Positions 9,329 through 17,611 of a stretch of DNA of 64,000 bases are shown here, piece after piece (within the stretch, counting starts at the first letter, position 1; every line of letters begins with the position of its first letter). The translations under genes and the position numbers were made by a program. The stretch is from Arthrobacter sp. zg-Y1110. GTDB taxonomy: Bacteria; Actinomycetota; Actinomycetes; Actinomycetales; Micrococcaceae. Under the pieces are notes generated by a model, which made no database searches, had not been told where the DNA came from, and worked only from the letters and a program-made list of their open reading frames with translations. Where the stretch lies: positions 2,604,001 to 2,668,000 of the forward strand of contig NZ_CP104272.1 of NCBI RefSeq assembly GCF_025244865.1. The letters run 5' to 3'.

Positions 9329-9436
9329 GCTTTCAATCTACGCCTCCGGAGGCAGGTTCCCTGCCGGTCCGTCCGCAGGGGAAAGGTCGGGTAGCCCTGG
9401 GTGTTTTGCCCCTCCCGGCCGCAGTGAGACGATGGA

Positions 9437-11023
9437 GTGGTGACTACTGAAGCGAATTCGACGACATCCCTGCCCGAGCCCTCCGAAGGCCAGCCGCTCG
9501 AAGACCGGGTCAACAACCGGTCCCAGCGGCCCTCCTCGGAAGCCTTCAAGAAGTTCATGTCCTCCGGCTGGGCCGCGGAATCCGGCGAACTTCCCGAACC
9601 CGACGCCGTGGCACCGTTCGCCGCGCGCCGCCGCCGCGCCCTCTCCGAGCGATTCCCCGGGGAACGGCTGGTTATCCCCGCCGGCCCGCTGAAGGTCCGC
9701 TCGAACGACACGGATTACCGTTTCCGTCCGCACTCCGGCTTTGCGCACCTGACCGGCCTCGGCGTGGACCGCGAACCGGATGCCGTGCTGGTGATGGAGC
9801 CCACCGAACCCGGTGCGGGTGACGACGGCGGCAACCACACTGCCGTACTGTACTTCCGCCCGCTCGCGGGCACGGACAGTGACGAGTTCTACTCCAACGC
9901 ACGCTACGGCTCCTTCTGGATCGGCGACCGGCTCGGCCTGGCGGAGATCAGCGCGCTGATCGGCCTGCCCACCCGGCACCTCAACGAGGCAGAGACTGCC
10001 ATCACCAACAACGTCGGAGACCCGCAGTTCGGCGGCATCTCGGTACGGCTGCTGCGCAGTGTCGATGAAATGGTTGATGCGCTGGTGGATACCGTCCGCT
10101 ACAACACCGCCCTGGACCCGGAAAACGCCGACCTCAGCGCACTCGACGCCCTCGACGGCGAACTGACCGAAGCCCTGTCCGAACTCCGCCTGGTCAAGGA
10201 CGAATGGGAGATCGAGCAGATGAAGGCCGCCGTGGCCGCCACGGTCAACGGCTTCACCGAAGTGGTCAAGGAACTCCCCCGCGCCATTTCCCACCCCCGC
10301 GGCGAACGCGTCGTCGAAGGCGCCTTCTTTGCCCGGGCACGCGAAGAGGGCAATGACCTTGGCTACGACACCATTGCCGCGTCCGGCAACAACGCCACGG
10401 TCCTGCACTGGATCCGCAACAACGGCGCCGTCCACGCCGGCGATCTGCTGCTGCTGGACGGCGGAGTGGAGGCCGAAAGCCTTTACACCGCCGACATCAC
10501 CCGCACCCTGCCCGTCAACGGAACCTACACCGAGGTCCAGCGCCGGGTGTACCAGGCAGTACTCGACGCCGCCGACGCCGGCTTCGAAGCTGCCAAGCCG
10601 GGCGCCAAGTTCCGCGACGTCCATGCTGCGGCCGTAAAGGTCCTGGCCGAACGCCTGGACAGCTGGGGCCTGCTGCCCGTGCCGCTCGAGGAAGCGCTGT
10701 CCCCCGAGGGCCAGCAGCACCGCCGGTGGATGCCGCACGGCGTCAGCCACCACCTCGGAATGGACGTGCACGACTGCGCCCAGGCCCGCGCCGAGCTGTA
10801 CCTGGACGGCACCATCACCGAGGGCATGGTCTTCACCATCGAACCGGGCCTCTACTTCAAGGACACCGACCTCTCGGTGCCCGAGGAATACCGCGGCATC
10901 GGCGTACGGCTTGAGGACGACGTCCTCATCACCGCCGACGGACCCGTGAACCTCAGCGACGCCCTGCCGCGTAACCCGGACGACGTCGAGGACTGGATGG
11001 CCGGTATCTACGCTGCTGAGTAA
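9437..11023 (+). CDS. pepP: Xaa-Pro aminopeptidase (aminopeptidase P)
   Basis: Cytosolic M24 metallopeptidase that removes the N-terminal residue next to proline. An AMP_N domain covers about residues 50-220. The pita-bread catalytic domain carries the dinuclear metal ligands: LLLDGGVEAESLYTADITRT (two Asp), HGVSHHLGMDVHD (His), TIEPGLYF (Glu) and GVRLEDDVL (Glu). The 528 residues fit actinobacterial homologues with a longer N-terminus. Two adjacent GTG codons (9437, 9440) are possible starts and there is no good ribosome binding site, so the start is uncertain by a codon or more. Confidence 0.93.
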   Translation: MVTTEANSTTSLPEPSEGQPLEDRVNNRSQRPSSEAFKKFMSSGWAAESGELPEPDAVAPFAARRRRALSERFPGERLVIPAGPLKVRSNDTDYRFRPHSGFAHLTGLGVDREPDAVLVMEPTEPGAGDDGGNHTAVLYFRPLAGTDSDEFYSNARYGSFWIGDRLGLAEISALIGLPTRHLNEAETAITNNVGDPQFGGISVRLLRSVDEMVDALVDTVRYNTALDPENADLSALDALDGELTEALSELRLVKDEWEIEQMKAAVAATVNGFTEVVKELPRAISHPRGERVVEGAFFARAREEGNDLGYDTIAASGNNATVLHWIRNNGAVHAGDLLLLDGGVEAESLYTADITRTLPVNGTYTEVQRRVYQAVLDAADAGFEAAKPGAKFRDVHAAAVKVLAERLDSWGLLPVPLEEALSPEGQQHRRWMPHGVSHHLGMDVHDCAQARAELYLDGTITEGMVFTIEPGLYFKDTDLSVPEEYRGIGVRLEDDVLITADGPVNLSDALPRNPDDVEDWMAGIYAAE

Positions 11024-11047
11024 CCTCCGGTTTCCGGTTTAGGTCAA

Positions 11048-11080
11048 AAGGTCCGCATCCTCGAAAGGGATGCGGACCTT
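11048..11080 (+). terminator. Hairpin after pepP
   Basis: A 13-bp stem AAGGTCCGCATCC / GGATGCGGACCTT with a 7-nt loop begins 24 nt after the pepP stop. The T-run is short (TTG), so it may need help or act as an mRNA end stabiliser. Confidence 0.75.
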
Positions 11081-11128
11081 GTTGCGTACCGGGAGGAATG
11101 CGGCCGGCAGCTTCCCCGGACCGGACCG

Positions 11129-11243
11129 CTTCGGTTTGTCCGGATCGCTTCGGTTTGTCCGGTTCCCTTCGGTTTGTCCGGAGATCCCTTCGGTTTGTCC
11201 GGATCCCTGCGCCGCGCAACGCAGGGAACCCGACAAACCGAGG
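11129..11243. repeat. Short direct repeat array with an inverted copy
   Basis: Four copies of CTTCGGTTTGTCCGG begin at 11129, 11148, 11167 and 11188 (steps of 19, 19 and 21 bp). An inverted near-copy (CCGACAAACCGA) follows at 11230-11241. The last direct copy and the inverted copy form the arms of an imperfect 20+ bp stem around GCCGCGCAA, extended by TCCCTGCG / CGCAGGGA. It lies in the convergent gap 11024-11324, where I see no gene. Confidence 0.85.
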
Positions 11244-11276
11244 GGCTCTACCGAATCCGGAGCGAATGCACGAAAA

Positions 11277-11304
11277 AGGCCCGCACCCCTGGGGGTGCGG
11301 GCCT
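11277..11304 (-). terminator. Rho-independent terminator
   Basis: A 13-bp perfect stem AGGCCCGCACCCC / GGGGTGCGGGCCT, followed on the minus strand by a T-run (plus strand 11273-11277 is AAAAA). It ends the leftward stress-protein gene whose stop is at 11325. Confidence 0.92.
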
Positions 11305-11324
11305 CATGCGATGGGCCGGGAGAC

Positions 11325-12323
11325 CTACTGGCGGGGCTGCTCCTGCTGGTCTGAACCCTGCCGAGAACCCGGATCCTGTTCGGGTGCGGCGGGCTGCGGG
11401 GAGGCCTGTTCCGGTGCGGCGGGTGCGGCCGGCTGCGGGGAGGCCTGTTCGGGTGCGGCGGGCTGCGGTGCGGCCGGCTGCGGGGAGGCCTGTTCCGGTG
11501 CGGCGGGTGCGGCCGGCTGCGGGGAGGCCTGTTGCGGTGCGGCAGGTTCCACGGCAGGCTGCGCCGGGCGCCGGACACCGTACTGCGGGCGGCCGTCCGG
11601 AAGGTCGGGGAACTGGCCGCGCGGCGTTGCGGGTTTGGCGGCGGGGTCTGCCCCTGCGGGTGCCTGCCTGCCGGCATCGGCCGGGGCCTGCCCTGCGGGA
11701 TCGGAGTCCGGAGCGGGCTGGCCGTACGGGTTGGCCCAGCCGGAAGGCCGTTCCGGTGCCTGCGGTCCGCCTGCGGGCGGACGCATCGGCTCATGGCGCT
11801 GGGCAGCGGGTGCCTGCGGGTGCCCTGCCTGGCCGACCATCGGCAGCCGGTGCAGCAATTGCCGGGCGTCGTTGGCCGCCTCGGGGGCAACAATAACGTC
11901 GTAGCTGGTGGCAATCACCTGGCTGGTGGAGGTGAAGTCCCTGCGCCCGCGCTGCAGTGCATAGGCGAGAACCCCGAAGAGGACCCAGAAGACGGCGCCC
12001 AGGGCCATGGACGGAACCAGCGAAATGGCTGCTGCGCTGCCTCCGAAGAGCATCAGGGCAAGCCCGACGAAGAGGCCGAACCAGGCACCGGTGGCTGCAC
12101 TGGAGAGCGCCACCCGCGGGTAGGTCAGGCGTCCGGTCACGCGTTCAACGGACTTGAGCTCGTTGCCGACAATCGAGACCAGCTGGACCGGGAACTTGCT
12201 GTCGGCAAGGTAGTCCACGGCTTTCTGGGCGTCGAGGTAGGCCGTGTACCGGCCTACCGTTTCACCCTTGGGCAGGCTGCGGCCCGCATCACGCGGAGGG
12301 GTGGCACCAAATAGGTTCGACAT
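11325..12323 (-). CDS. General stress protein 17M-like membrane protein with Pro/Gln repeat tail
   Basis: 332 residues. The N-terminal part (about 1-75) resembles the GSP17M/YflT domain (VGRYTAYLDAQKAVDYLAD, PVQLVSIVGNELKSVERVTGR). Two membrane spans follow at about 85-108 and 112-135. The long C-terminal tail is cytosolic, rich in Pro/Ala/Gln and ends in four imperfect AAPEQASPQP units. ATG 12323 matches the usual N-terminus MSNLFGATPP; an in-frame ATG at 12341 is possible. The role is unknown, with an envelope or stress association known only for the domain. The tail is probably disordered and of variable length between strains. Confidence 0.82.
   Translation of the reverse strand: MSNLFGATPPRDAGRSLPKGETVGRYTAYLDAQKAVDYLADSKFPVQLVSIVGNELKSVERVTGRLTYPRVALSSAATGAWFGLFVGLALMLFGGSAAAISLVPSMALGAVFWVLFGVLAYALQRGRRDFTSTSQVIATSYDVIVAPEAANDARQLLHRLPMVGQAGHPQAPAAQRHEPMRPPAGGPQAPERPSGWANPYGQPAPDSDPAGQAPADAGRQAPAGADPAAKPATPRGQFPDLPDGRPQYGVRRPAQPAVEPAAPQQASPQPAAPAAPEQASPQPAAPQPAAPEQASPQPAAPAAPEQASPQPAAPEQDPGSRQGSDQQEQPRQ
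11377..11541. repeat. In-frame coding tandem repeats (VNTR-like)
   Basis: GGGGAGGCCTGTT recurs four times, about 39, 45 and 39 bp apart, within alternating GGTGCGGCGGG(C/T)TGCGG blocks. All periods are multiples of three and encode AAPEQASPQP-type units in the stress-protein tail, so copy changes would alter length without shifting the frame. Confidence 0.85.
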
Positions 12324-12430
12324 TGCTCCATTCTCGCGCATACCTGCCCCGGACGGTGAACGTATCGCTCGCAGTGAACGGACTCACCTCCCTCGTGCCC
12401 CGTGATACCGCGTTACCGGCGGGCACAAAG

Positions 12431-12436
12431 TAGCCT
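12431..12436 (+). promoter_or_regulatory. Candidate -10 box for the MgtE_N/CBS operon
   Basis: TAGCCT fits TANNNT and lies 6 nt before the GTG start at 12443, leaving no room for an untranslated leader; a leaderless transcript is predicted. Confidence 0.5.
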
Positions 12437-12442
12437 TATAAG

Positions 12443-13729
12443 GTGAGTACAAATCCAACCCGAGTCTTTATTGCGCGCCTGCTCGGCCTTGACGTCTTCG
12501 ACCCGCTGGGTGACCGTCTCGGCCGGCTGCGCGATGCGGTCGTGCTGGACCGCGGGCCGGGCCTCCCGCCCCAGGCCGTGGGCATCGTGGTGGAGGTTCC
12601 CGGCAAGAAGCGGGTGTTCGTCCCCCTCACCCGCATCACGTCCATGGACCCCGGGCAGATAATCTGCACCGGCCTGGTCAACCTGCGCCGCTTCGAACAG
12701 CGCGGAGCAGAGATGCTGGTGGTCGCCGAGCTCTTCGACCGCCGGGTACAGATGCGCGACGGCAGCGGCGAAGCCACCATCGAAGACATCGCCATTGAGC
12801 AGAACCGCGCCGGCGACTGGTACGTCTCCAACCTCTTCGTCCGCCGCGGCGGTTCGGCCTCCCGGCTGCGGTCCCTGCGCCGGCGCGGAGAACAGATAAT
12901 CCTGGACTGGAAGGACATTGCCCACTGGGACGCCACCGGCCCGCAGGCCGCCACGTCCTTCGTCGCCCAGAACGACGACCTCAAGGCAGCCGACTTTGCC
13001 GACGCCCTGCATGAGATGAGCGGCAAACGCCGGATTGAAGTGGCCAGCGAACTGCAGGACGAACGGCTCGCAGACGTCCTGCAGGAACTTCCCGACGACG
13101 ACCAGGTCCAGATCCTGCAGTCCCTGGACGTGGAGCGCGCCGCAGACGTGCTGGAGGAAATGGACCCCGACGACGCCGCGGACCTCCTTAACGAACTGCC
13201 CGAAGAGCAGAAAGAAGAACTCCTCGCCCTGATGGAGCCCGAGGACGCCCGCGATGTCCGGCGCCTGCTGAACTACGAGGAAGACACCGCCGGGTCGCTG
13301 ATGACTCCCGTGCCGGTCATCCTTCCGCCCGAGGCCACCGTGGCGGAGGCGCTGGCACATGTGCGCCGCGAAGAGCTCACCCCCGCCCTTGCCTCTTCCA
13401 TCTACGTCTGCCGGCCGCCGCTGGAAACACCCACCGGGAAGTACCTCGGCGTTGTGCACATCCAGCAGCTGCTGCGCTCGGCACCGCCCGAGGCTCTGGG
13501 CAACATCCTGGATACGGACCTGGAACCGGTCCGCGACTACGCCACCATCAGCGAAGTATCTCGGATGCTGGCCACCTATAACTTGAACTCACTGCCGGTA
13601 ATCAATGACGCCGGACGCCTGGTGGGTGCGGTCACGGTGGACGATGTGTTGGACCACCTGCTGCCGGACGACTGGCGCATCTCCGACGAAACCGGCCCCA
13701 TAACGCAGCAGGGAAGGACAAATGGCTGA
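12443..13729 (+). CDS. Soluble MgtE-N/CBS domain protein
   Basis: 428 residues, cytosolic. Domains in order: a PRC-barrel-like N-terminus (about 1-75), a linker, an MgtE intracellular N domain of helical repeats (about 175-290; RLADVLQELPDDDQVQIL, RAADVLEEMDPDDAADLL), then two CBS motifs (about 290-415; SLMTPVPVILPPEATV, NSLPVINDAGRLVGAVTV). The MgtE membrane channel domain is absent, so it is not a Mg2+ channel itself. It may sense Mg2+ or nucleotides and act on a partner. The next gene, DUF1003, overlaps it by 8 nt and encodes a membrane protein, the obvious partner candidate. This arrangement matches Rv1232c-Rv1231c of M. tuberculosis. Confidence 0.88.
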   Translation: MSTNPTRVFIARLLGLDVFDPLGDRLGRLRDAVVLDRGPGLPPQAVGIVVEVPGKKRVFVPLTRITSMDPGQIICTGLVNLRRFEQRGAEMLVVAELFDRRVQMRDGSGEATIEDIAIEQNRAGDWYVSNLFVRRGGSASRLRSLRRRGEQIILDWKDIAHWDATGPQAATSFVAQNDDLKAADFADALHEMSGKRRIEVASELQDERLADVLQELPDDDQVQILQSLDVERAADVLEEMDPDDAADLLNELPEEQKEELLALMEPEDARDVRRLLNYEEDTAGSLMTPVPVILPPEATVAEALAHVRREELTPALASSIYVCRPPLETPTGKYLGVVHIQQLLRSAPPEALGNILDTDLEPVRDYATISEVSRMLATYNLNSLPVINDAGRLVGAVTVDDVLDHLLPDDWRISDETGPITQQGRTNG

Positions 13730-14312
13730 AAAGATCAAGTCAACAACCACCGGCCTCGACACTCCCCGCTCCGCACGGACCCGATGGCTGCCGCGGCTCT
13801 CCCCGAACCCCGACGCCTTCGGCCATGCCACGGAGAATTTCGCCCGGTTCATGGGCACCCCGCAGTTCCTGGTCTATATGACGGTCTTTTGCCTCGTCTG
13901 GCTGGCCTGGAACACCTGGGGACCGGAATCGGCCCGCTTTGACAGTGCCGCCCTGGGCTTCACCGTCCTGACGCTTATGCTCTCGCTGCAGGCCTCCTAC
14001 GCCGCTCCCCTGCTGCTGCTGGCACAGAACCGGCAGGATGACCGGGACCGCGTCTCCGTCCGCCAGGACCGCGAACGCGCCGAGCGCAACCTGATGGATA
14101 CCGAATACCTCACCCGGGAAATCGCCGAACTGCGGATTGCCCTGCGTGAGGTTGCCACCCGTGACTATGTCCGCTCCGAAATCCGCGGACTGCTGGAGGA
14201 ACTCCTCGAGGCCAACGACGACCGTGAGGACGGCGGGACGCGGCGCCGCCGCCGCAGTGCGGACGGCACCGACAGCATGCCGAAATTGAATCCCGGCGGG
14301 AGGGAACGCTAA
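13722..14312 (+). CDS. DUF1003 membrane protein
   Basis: 196 residues. It has the DUF1003 core: amphipathic region ENFARFMGTPQFLVYMTVFCLVWLAWN (given in part), two membrane spans at about 47-66 and 76-98, the segment TLMLSLQASYAAPLLLLAQNRQ, and a long charged, probably coiled-coil cytosolic tail (RDRERAERNLMDTEYLTREI). Function is unknown. ATG 13722 overlaps the MgtE_N/CBS stop by 8 nt, and the mrp gene follows 4 nt later, so the three are translationally coupled in one operon. Confidence 0.9.
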   Translation: MAEKIKSTTTGLDTPRSARTRWLPRLSPNPDAFGHATENFARFMGTPQFLVYMTVFCLVWLAWNTWGPESARFDSAALGFTVLTLMLSLQASYAAPLLLLAQNRQDDRDRVSVRQDRERAERNLMDTEYLTREIAELRIALREVATRDYVRSEIRGLLEELLEANDDREDGGTRRRRRSADGTDSMPKLNPGGRER

Positions 14313-14316
14313 GGCC

Positions 14317-15534
14317 GTGCCAGTATCCGAACCAGCTTCCGCATTGGAAGCGCAGGTACTCCGCGCCCTGGACACCGTCCAGGACCCGGAACTGCGTCGG
14401 CCCATCACTGAACTCGGGATGCTCAAGGACGTGCGGCTCGGAGCCGAGGGCGCAGTGGCAGTCGACGTGCTGCTGACGATTTCCGGCTGCCCGCTGCGGG
14501 ACACCATCACTGCCGACGTCGAACGCGCGCTTGCCGCGGTCCCCGGAGTGAACAGTGTGGACGTGTTCCTGGACGTTATGACTCCGGAGCAGCGCAACGC
14601 ACTCAAGGACCGGCTGCGCGGCGGCGACCCGGTGCGGACCATCCCCTTCAACCGCCCCGATTCACTGACCCGCGTGTATGCCGTGGCCAGCGGCAAGGGC
14701 GGCGTGGGCAAGTCCAGCGTCACCGTCAACCTCGCGGCGGCCATGGCCTCGCTCGGCTTGCGGGTAGGCATTGTCGACGCCGATGTCCATGGGTTCTCCG
14801 TACCCGGCCTCCTCGGAATCACCCGGCCGCCCACCCGGGTGGACGAGATGATCCTGCCCCCGGTGGCCTACGGCATCAAGACCATCTCGATCGGCATGTT
14901 CGTGGACGGCAACCAGCCGGTGGCCTGGCGCGGACCCATGCTGCACCGTGCCCTGGAGCAGTTCCTGACCGACGTGTACTTCGGGGACCTGGATGTCCTC
15001 TTCCTGGACCTGCCTCCCGGAACCGGGGACATCGCCATTTCCGTGGGGCAGCTCCTGCCGGGGTCGGAGATCCTGCTGGTCACCACACCGCAGAGCGCCG
15101 CGGCTGACGTCGCCGAACGCGCCGGCAGCGTTGCGCGGCAGACCGGGCAGAAGGTCACCGGCGTGATCGAGAATATGTCCTGGCTTGCACTGCCCGGCGG
15201 CGAACGCCTGGAGGTCTTCGGCTCCGGCGGAGGTGCGGCGGTTTCCGGGCGGCTGGGCGACACCCTGGGCTATCCGGTTCCGCTGCTGGGCAGCATCCCG
15301 CTCGACGTTGCCCTCCGCGAGGGCGGCGACGGCGGCCTGCCGGTGGTGCTGGCCGACGCTGCCGCCACGGTGGCGGATACAGGTGCGGCAACTGCTGACG
15401 GCGCTGTCGACGCTGAGGGAAATCCCCTGGAGGGCGGAGAGACGGCCGCGGCCGAACTGCGGCGGATTGCCCGGGAGCTGGCACACCGGCCGCGCGGTCT
15501 GGCCGGCCGCAGCCTCGGGGTCAGCCCGGTCTAG
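14317..15534 (+). CDS. mrp: Mrp/NBP35-type P-loop ATPase (Fe-S carrier family)
   Basis: 405 residues; family members carry and deliver Fe-S clusters. An N-terminal MIP18/DUF59 domain covers about 8-85 (VQDPELRRPITELGMLKDV). The deviant Walker A loop SGKGGVGKSS is at about 127-136, with VDADVHGFSVPGLLG and LDLPPGTGD further on. The CXXC pair that holds the bridging cluster in typical Mrp is missing: the segment after ENMSWLALPGGE lacks Cys, as also seen in mycobacterial Mrp. GTG 14317 lies 4 nt after DUF1003. It is convergent with tatB (28-nt gap). Confidence 0.92.
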   Translation: MPVSEPASALEAQVLRALDTVQDPELRRPITELGMLKDVRLGAEGAVAVDVLLTISGCPLRDTITADVERALAAVPGVNSVDVFLDVMTPEQRNALKDRLRGGDPVRTIPFNRPDSLTRVYAVASGKGGVGKSSVTVNLAAAMASLGLRVGIVDADVHGFSVPGLLGITRPPTRVDEMILPPVAYGIKTISIGMFVDGNQPVAWRGPMLHRALEQFLTDVYFGDLDVLFLDLPPGTGDIAISVGQLLPGSEILLVTTPQSAAADVAERAGSVARQTGQKVTGVIENMSWLALPGGERLEVFGSGGGAAVSGRLGDTLGYPVPLLGSIPLDVALREGGDGGLPVVLADAAATVADTGAATADGAVDAEGNPLEGGETAAAELRRIARELAHRPRGLAGRSLGVSPV

Positions 15535-15562
15535 GCAGCGGGGAACGGTTCGGCGGCAGCGC

Positions 15563-16021
15563 TTACGTTGCTTCGATGTCGAACGGCGCGGGCTGGTCCG
15601 CGGCAAGGCGTTCCAGCGGTTTCACCGCAGGCGGCCGGCTCGCTGCTGCGGGCGCGGCAGCAGCTGCCGGGGAAGCTGAGGCGGAAGCGGCCGCAGGCTG
15701 GGCGGCGGAAACCGGAGGGGCGGGCGCTGCGGACGGCCGTCCGCTCACCGCTTTGGCGGCGTCGTCGAAATCATCCAGCAACGCCTCCTTGATGATGCGC
15801 CGCGGGTCGTACTGCCGTGGATCCAGCTTCCGCCAGTCCACTTCGTCAATCTCGGGACCCACTTCTTCGCGCAGTTGTTCACGGGCACCGGATGCCATCC
15901 GCCGCACTTCCCGCACCAGCCGGGCCAACTGCGAGGCGTATTCGGGCAGGCGTTCAGGACCCAGTATCACCACGGCGATTATTGCCAGAAGGATGAACTC
16001 GTAACCGTTGATTCCTACCAC
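15563..16021 (-). CDS. tatB: Sec-independent protein translocase TatB
   Basis: 152-residue membrane protein of the twin-arginine export receptor. It has an N-terminal membrane span (about 5-20) with the Gly-Pro hinge VVILGPERLPEYA typical of TatB rather than TatA, then an amphipathic helix (QLARLVREVRRMASGAREQL) and an Ala/Pro-rich tail. The Glu in the hinge region (GPERLPEY) is typical. It lies 48 nt after rseA, in the sigE-rseA-tatB order known from mycobacteria. Confidence 0.92.
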   Translation of the reverse strand: MVGINGYEFILLAIIAVVILGPERLPEYASQLARLVREVRRMASGAREQLREEVGPEIDEVDWRKLDPRQYDPRRIIKEALLDDFDDAAKAVSGRPSAAPAPPVSAAQPAAASASASPAAAAAPAAASRPPAVKPLERLAADQPAPFDIEAT

Positions 16022-16042
16022 TCTTGAAGACTACCTTTTCCC

Positions 16043-16069
16043 GGGAGCGGGGAGCTACTCGCCGCTCCC
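16043..16069 (-). terminator. Stem-loop between rseA and tatB
   Basis: An 8-bp stem GGGAGCGG / CCGCTCCC begins directly after the rseA stop codon. There is no T-run on the minus strand (GAAAAGG follows), so it may be an attenuating or stabilising hairpin rather than a full terminator. Confidence 0.5.
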
Positions 16070-16999
16070 CTAGAGGCTCCAGCCCGTACGCGTGAACATG
16101 GCAAGGCCCCGCACAATGCGCTCCATCGGCTCGGAATCGTCGCCGGTGCGGGCGAGGCGGGCGGATTCGAGCAGGGACAGCTCCTCCACCGCCCGGGGCA
16201 GCGATTTCTCCGGCTGGCTGGACTCGAAGGTGTAGGTGACGCTGCCGGCGGCCACGACCTTCTGGCCGGGATGCTCCGCCGAACCGAAGACTGCCGGGCC
16301 GGTCTGCGAACCCGCAACCGAGAACCCGTCTTCGGACACGGTTCGGCCGGTCATGGCGTTGATTACGGGTTGGCGATCCTCCCCCGGCAGCGGATGCTGT
16401 TCCACGAGCCTGAGTTGCTCTCCGTCAGCTGCGAAGGTCATTTCAACGGCGGGACGCCCCTGGACCCGGAGGGAGCGGGCGGACTCGAGTTTCAATCCCA
16501 GATCCGCCAGTTCCGGGCAGGTCCAGCCATGTGCACGGAGCAGCTGCAGCTGCTCGGCTTCGAGGTTGCCGCTTTGGGCCGCTTCCTCCCAGCCGGCGGC
16601 CATGGCGGCCCGCGCACCGGTCTGCCCCGGAACCTCGAGGATGCTGCCCGCAAAATAGGCGCCGCCAAGCAGCACCGCCCCGGCAGCTGCTACCGCCCCG
16701 GCTGCGGCCACGGCGTGGCTGCGCCGGTCAAGCGCCTTGGCCGGCGCCCCGGACTGACCCGCTTCGGATTCCGGACAGCCGGACTGCAATGCCGTCACCC
16801 GTCCTGCGATCCGGGCGGAAAGTTCCGGACCGGCCTCGGGTACCCGGAACGAACGCAGGCGGCTGCGCAGCCGGCGCTCCTCAGCGACGGCGGCACGGCA
16901 CGAGGCACAGCGGGACAGGTGTGCGTCAATGGCCTGCTCGCGCTGCGGGGTTGTTTCGCCGTCGATGTAGTTCCGTAAATGCCGTTTGGGGTGTCGCAC
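16070..16999 (-). CDS. rseA: Membrane anti-sigma factor, RseA-like
   Basis: 309 residues. The cytosolic N-terminus has a zinc-associated anti-sigma motif HLSRCASC (His28-Cys32-Cys35 pattern, HxxxCxxC). One membrane span lies at about 95-117, and an outer domain of about 190 residues follows. It should bind and hold the ECF sigma factor encoded 3 nt upstream and release it on envelope stress. GTG 16999 is the start. The outer domain resembles sensor domains of mycobacterial RseA only loosely. No HtrA-like protease gene follows, unlike in M. tuberculosis. Confidence 0.85.
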   Translation of the reverse strand: MRHPKRHLRNYIDGETTPQREQAIDAHLSRCASCRAAVAEERRLRSRLRSFRVPEAGPELSARIAGRVTALQSGCPESEAGQSGAPAKALDRRSHAVAAAGAVAAAGAVLLGGAYFAGSILEVPGQTGARAAMAAGWEEAAQSGNLEAEQLQLLRAHGWTCPELADLGLKLESARSLRVQGRPAVEMTFAADGEQLRLVEQHPLPGEDRQPVINAMTGRTVSEDGFSVAGSQTGPAVFGSAEHPGQKVVAAGSVTYTFESSQPEKSLPRAVEELSLLESARLARTGDDSEPMERIVRGLAMFTRTGWSL

Positions 17000-17002
17000 T
17001 AT

Positions 17003-17611
17003 TCAGCTGGCTCCCGCGACTCGGGGCAGGTTGAGCAGTGGCCGGGTAACCGGCGGTACCTGCGGGTTCCGGTGTGCAAGCTTTTCCTTCAGCATCGCCC
17101 GGCCGCGGTGGATCCGGGACCGGACGGTGCCCAGTTTGACGTCCAATACGCGGGCAACTTCGTCGTAGGAAAGCCCCTCCAGATCACACAGGACAACCGC
17201 GGCGCGGAAGTCGGGCGGCAGCTCCTCCAGGGCGCGGGCAATGTCCACGTCAAGGTTATTGAATTCGAAGCTTCGCTCCGGGCCAGGGCCGTTGCTGGGC
17301 AGCCTGCTGGAGGTTTCCTCCGTCATGCCGTCAAAACGGATCCGGCTGCGCCGCCGGGCCTGGTCAAGGAAGAGGTTGGTGGTAATGCGGTGCAGCCAGC
17401 CATCGAGGGTGCCGGGCTGGAAGTTGGCCAGCGAGCGGAAAACCCGGACGAAGACTTCCTGGGTCAGGTCCTCGGCATCATGCTTGTTTCCGGTCAGCCG
17501 ATAGGCCAGCCGGTATACCTTCGCCGAGTGCGCCTGGACCACTTCCTCCCAAGTGGGACGTACCCACTCCGCAGCCATGTCCGCGGCTGCTGTGTCCGGC
17601 GTCGTTGCCAT
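17003..17611 (-). CDS. sigE: ECF sigma factor SigE-like
   Basis: 202-residue RNA polymerase sigma factor for envelope and oxidative stress genes. Region 2 is clear ([31 protein letters not shown], given in part here as [20 protein letters not shown]). Region 4 has the helix-turn-helix [20 protein letters not shown] and [20 protein letters not shown] 17611 is set by an excellent AGGAGGAAG binding site 5 nt upstream; the frame extends to 17743 but without support. It is paired with the anti-sigma gene downstream and is divergent from an O-methyltransferase gene, as in the Rv1220c-sigE-rseA order. Confidence 0.93.
   Translation of the reverse strand: MATTPDTAAADMAAEWVRPTWEEVVQAHSAKVYRLAYRLTGNKHDAEDLTQEVFVRVFRSLANFQPGTLDGWLHRITTNLFLDQARRRSRIRFDGMTEETSSRLPSNGPGPERSFEFNNLDVDIARALEELPPDFRAAVVLCDLEGLSYDEVARVLDVKLGTVRSRIHRGRAMLKEKLAHRNPQVPPVTRPLLNLPRVAGAS

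Noticed and set aside
11129..11243. Possible CRISPR array
   Set aside because: The repeats are 15 bp with only 4-6 bp between them, no spacers of normal length and no cas genes nearby.
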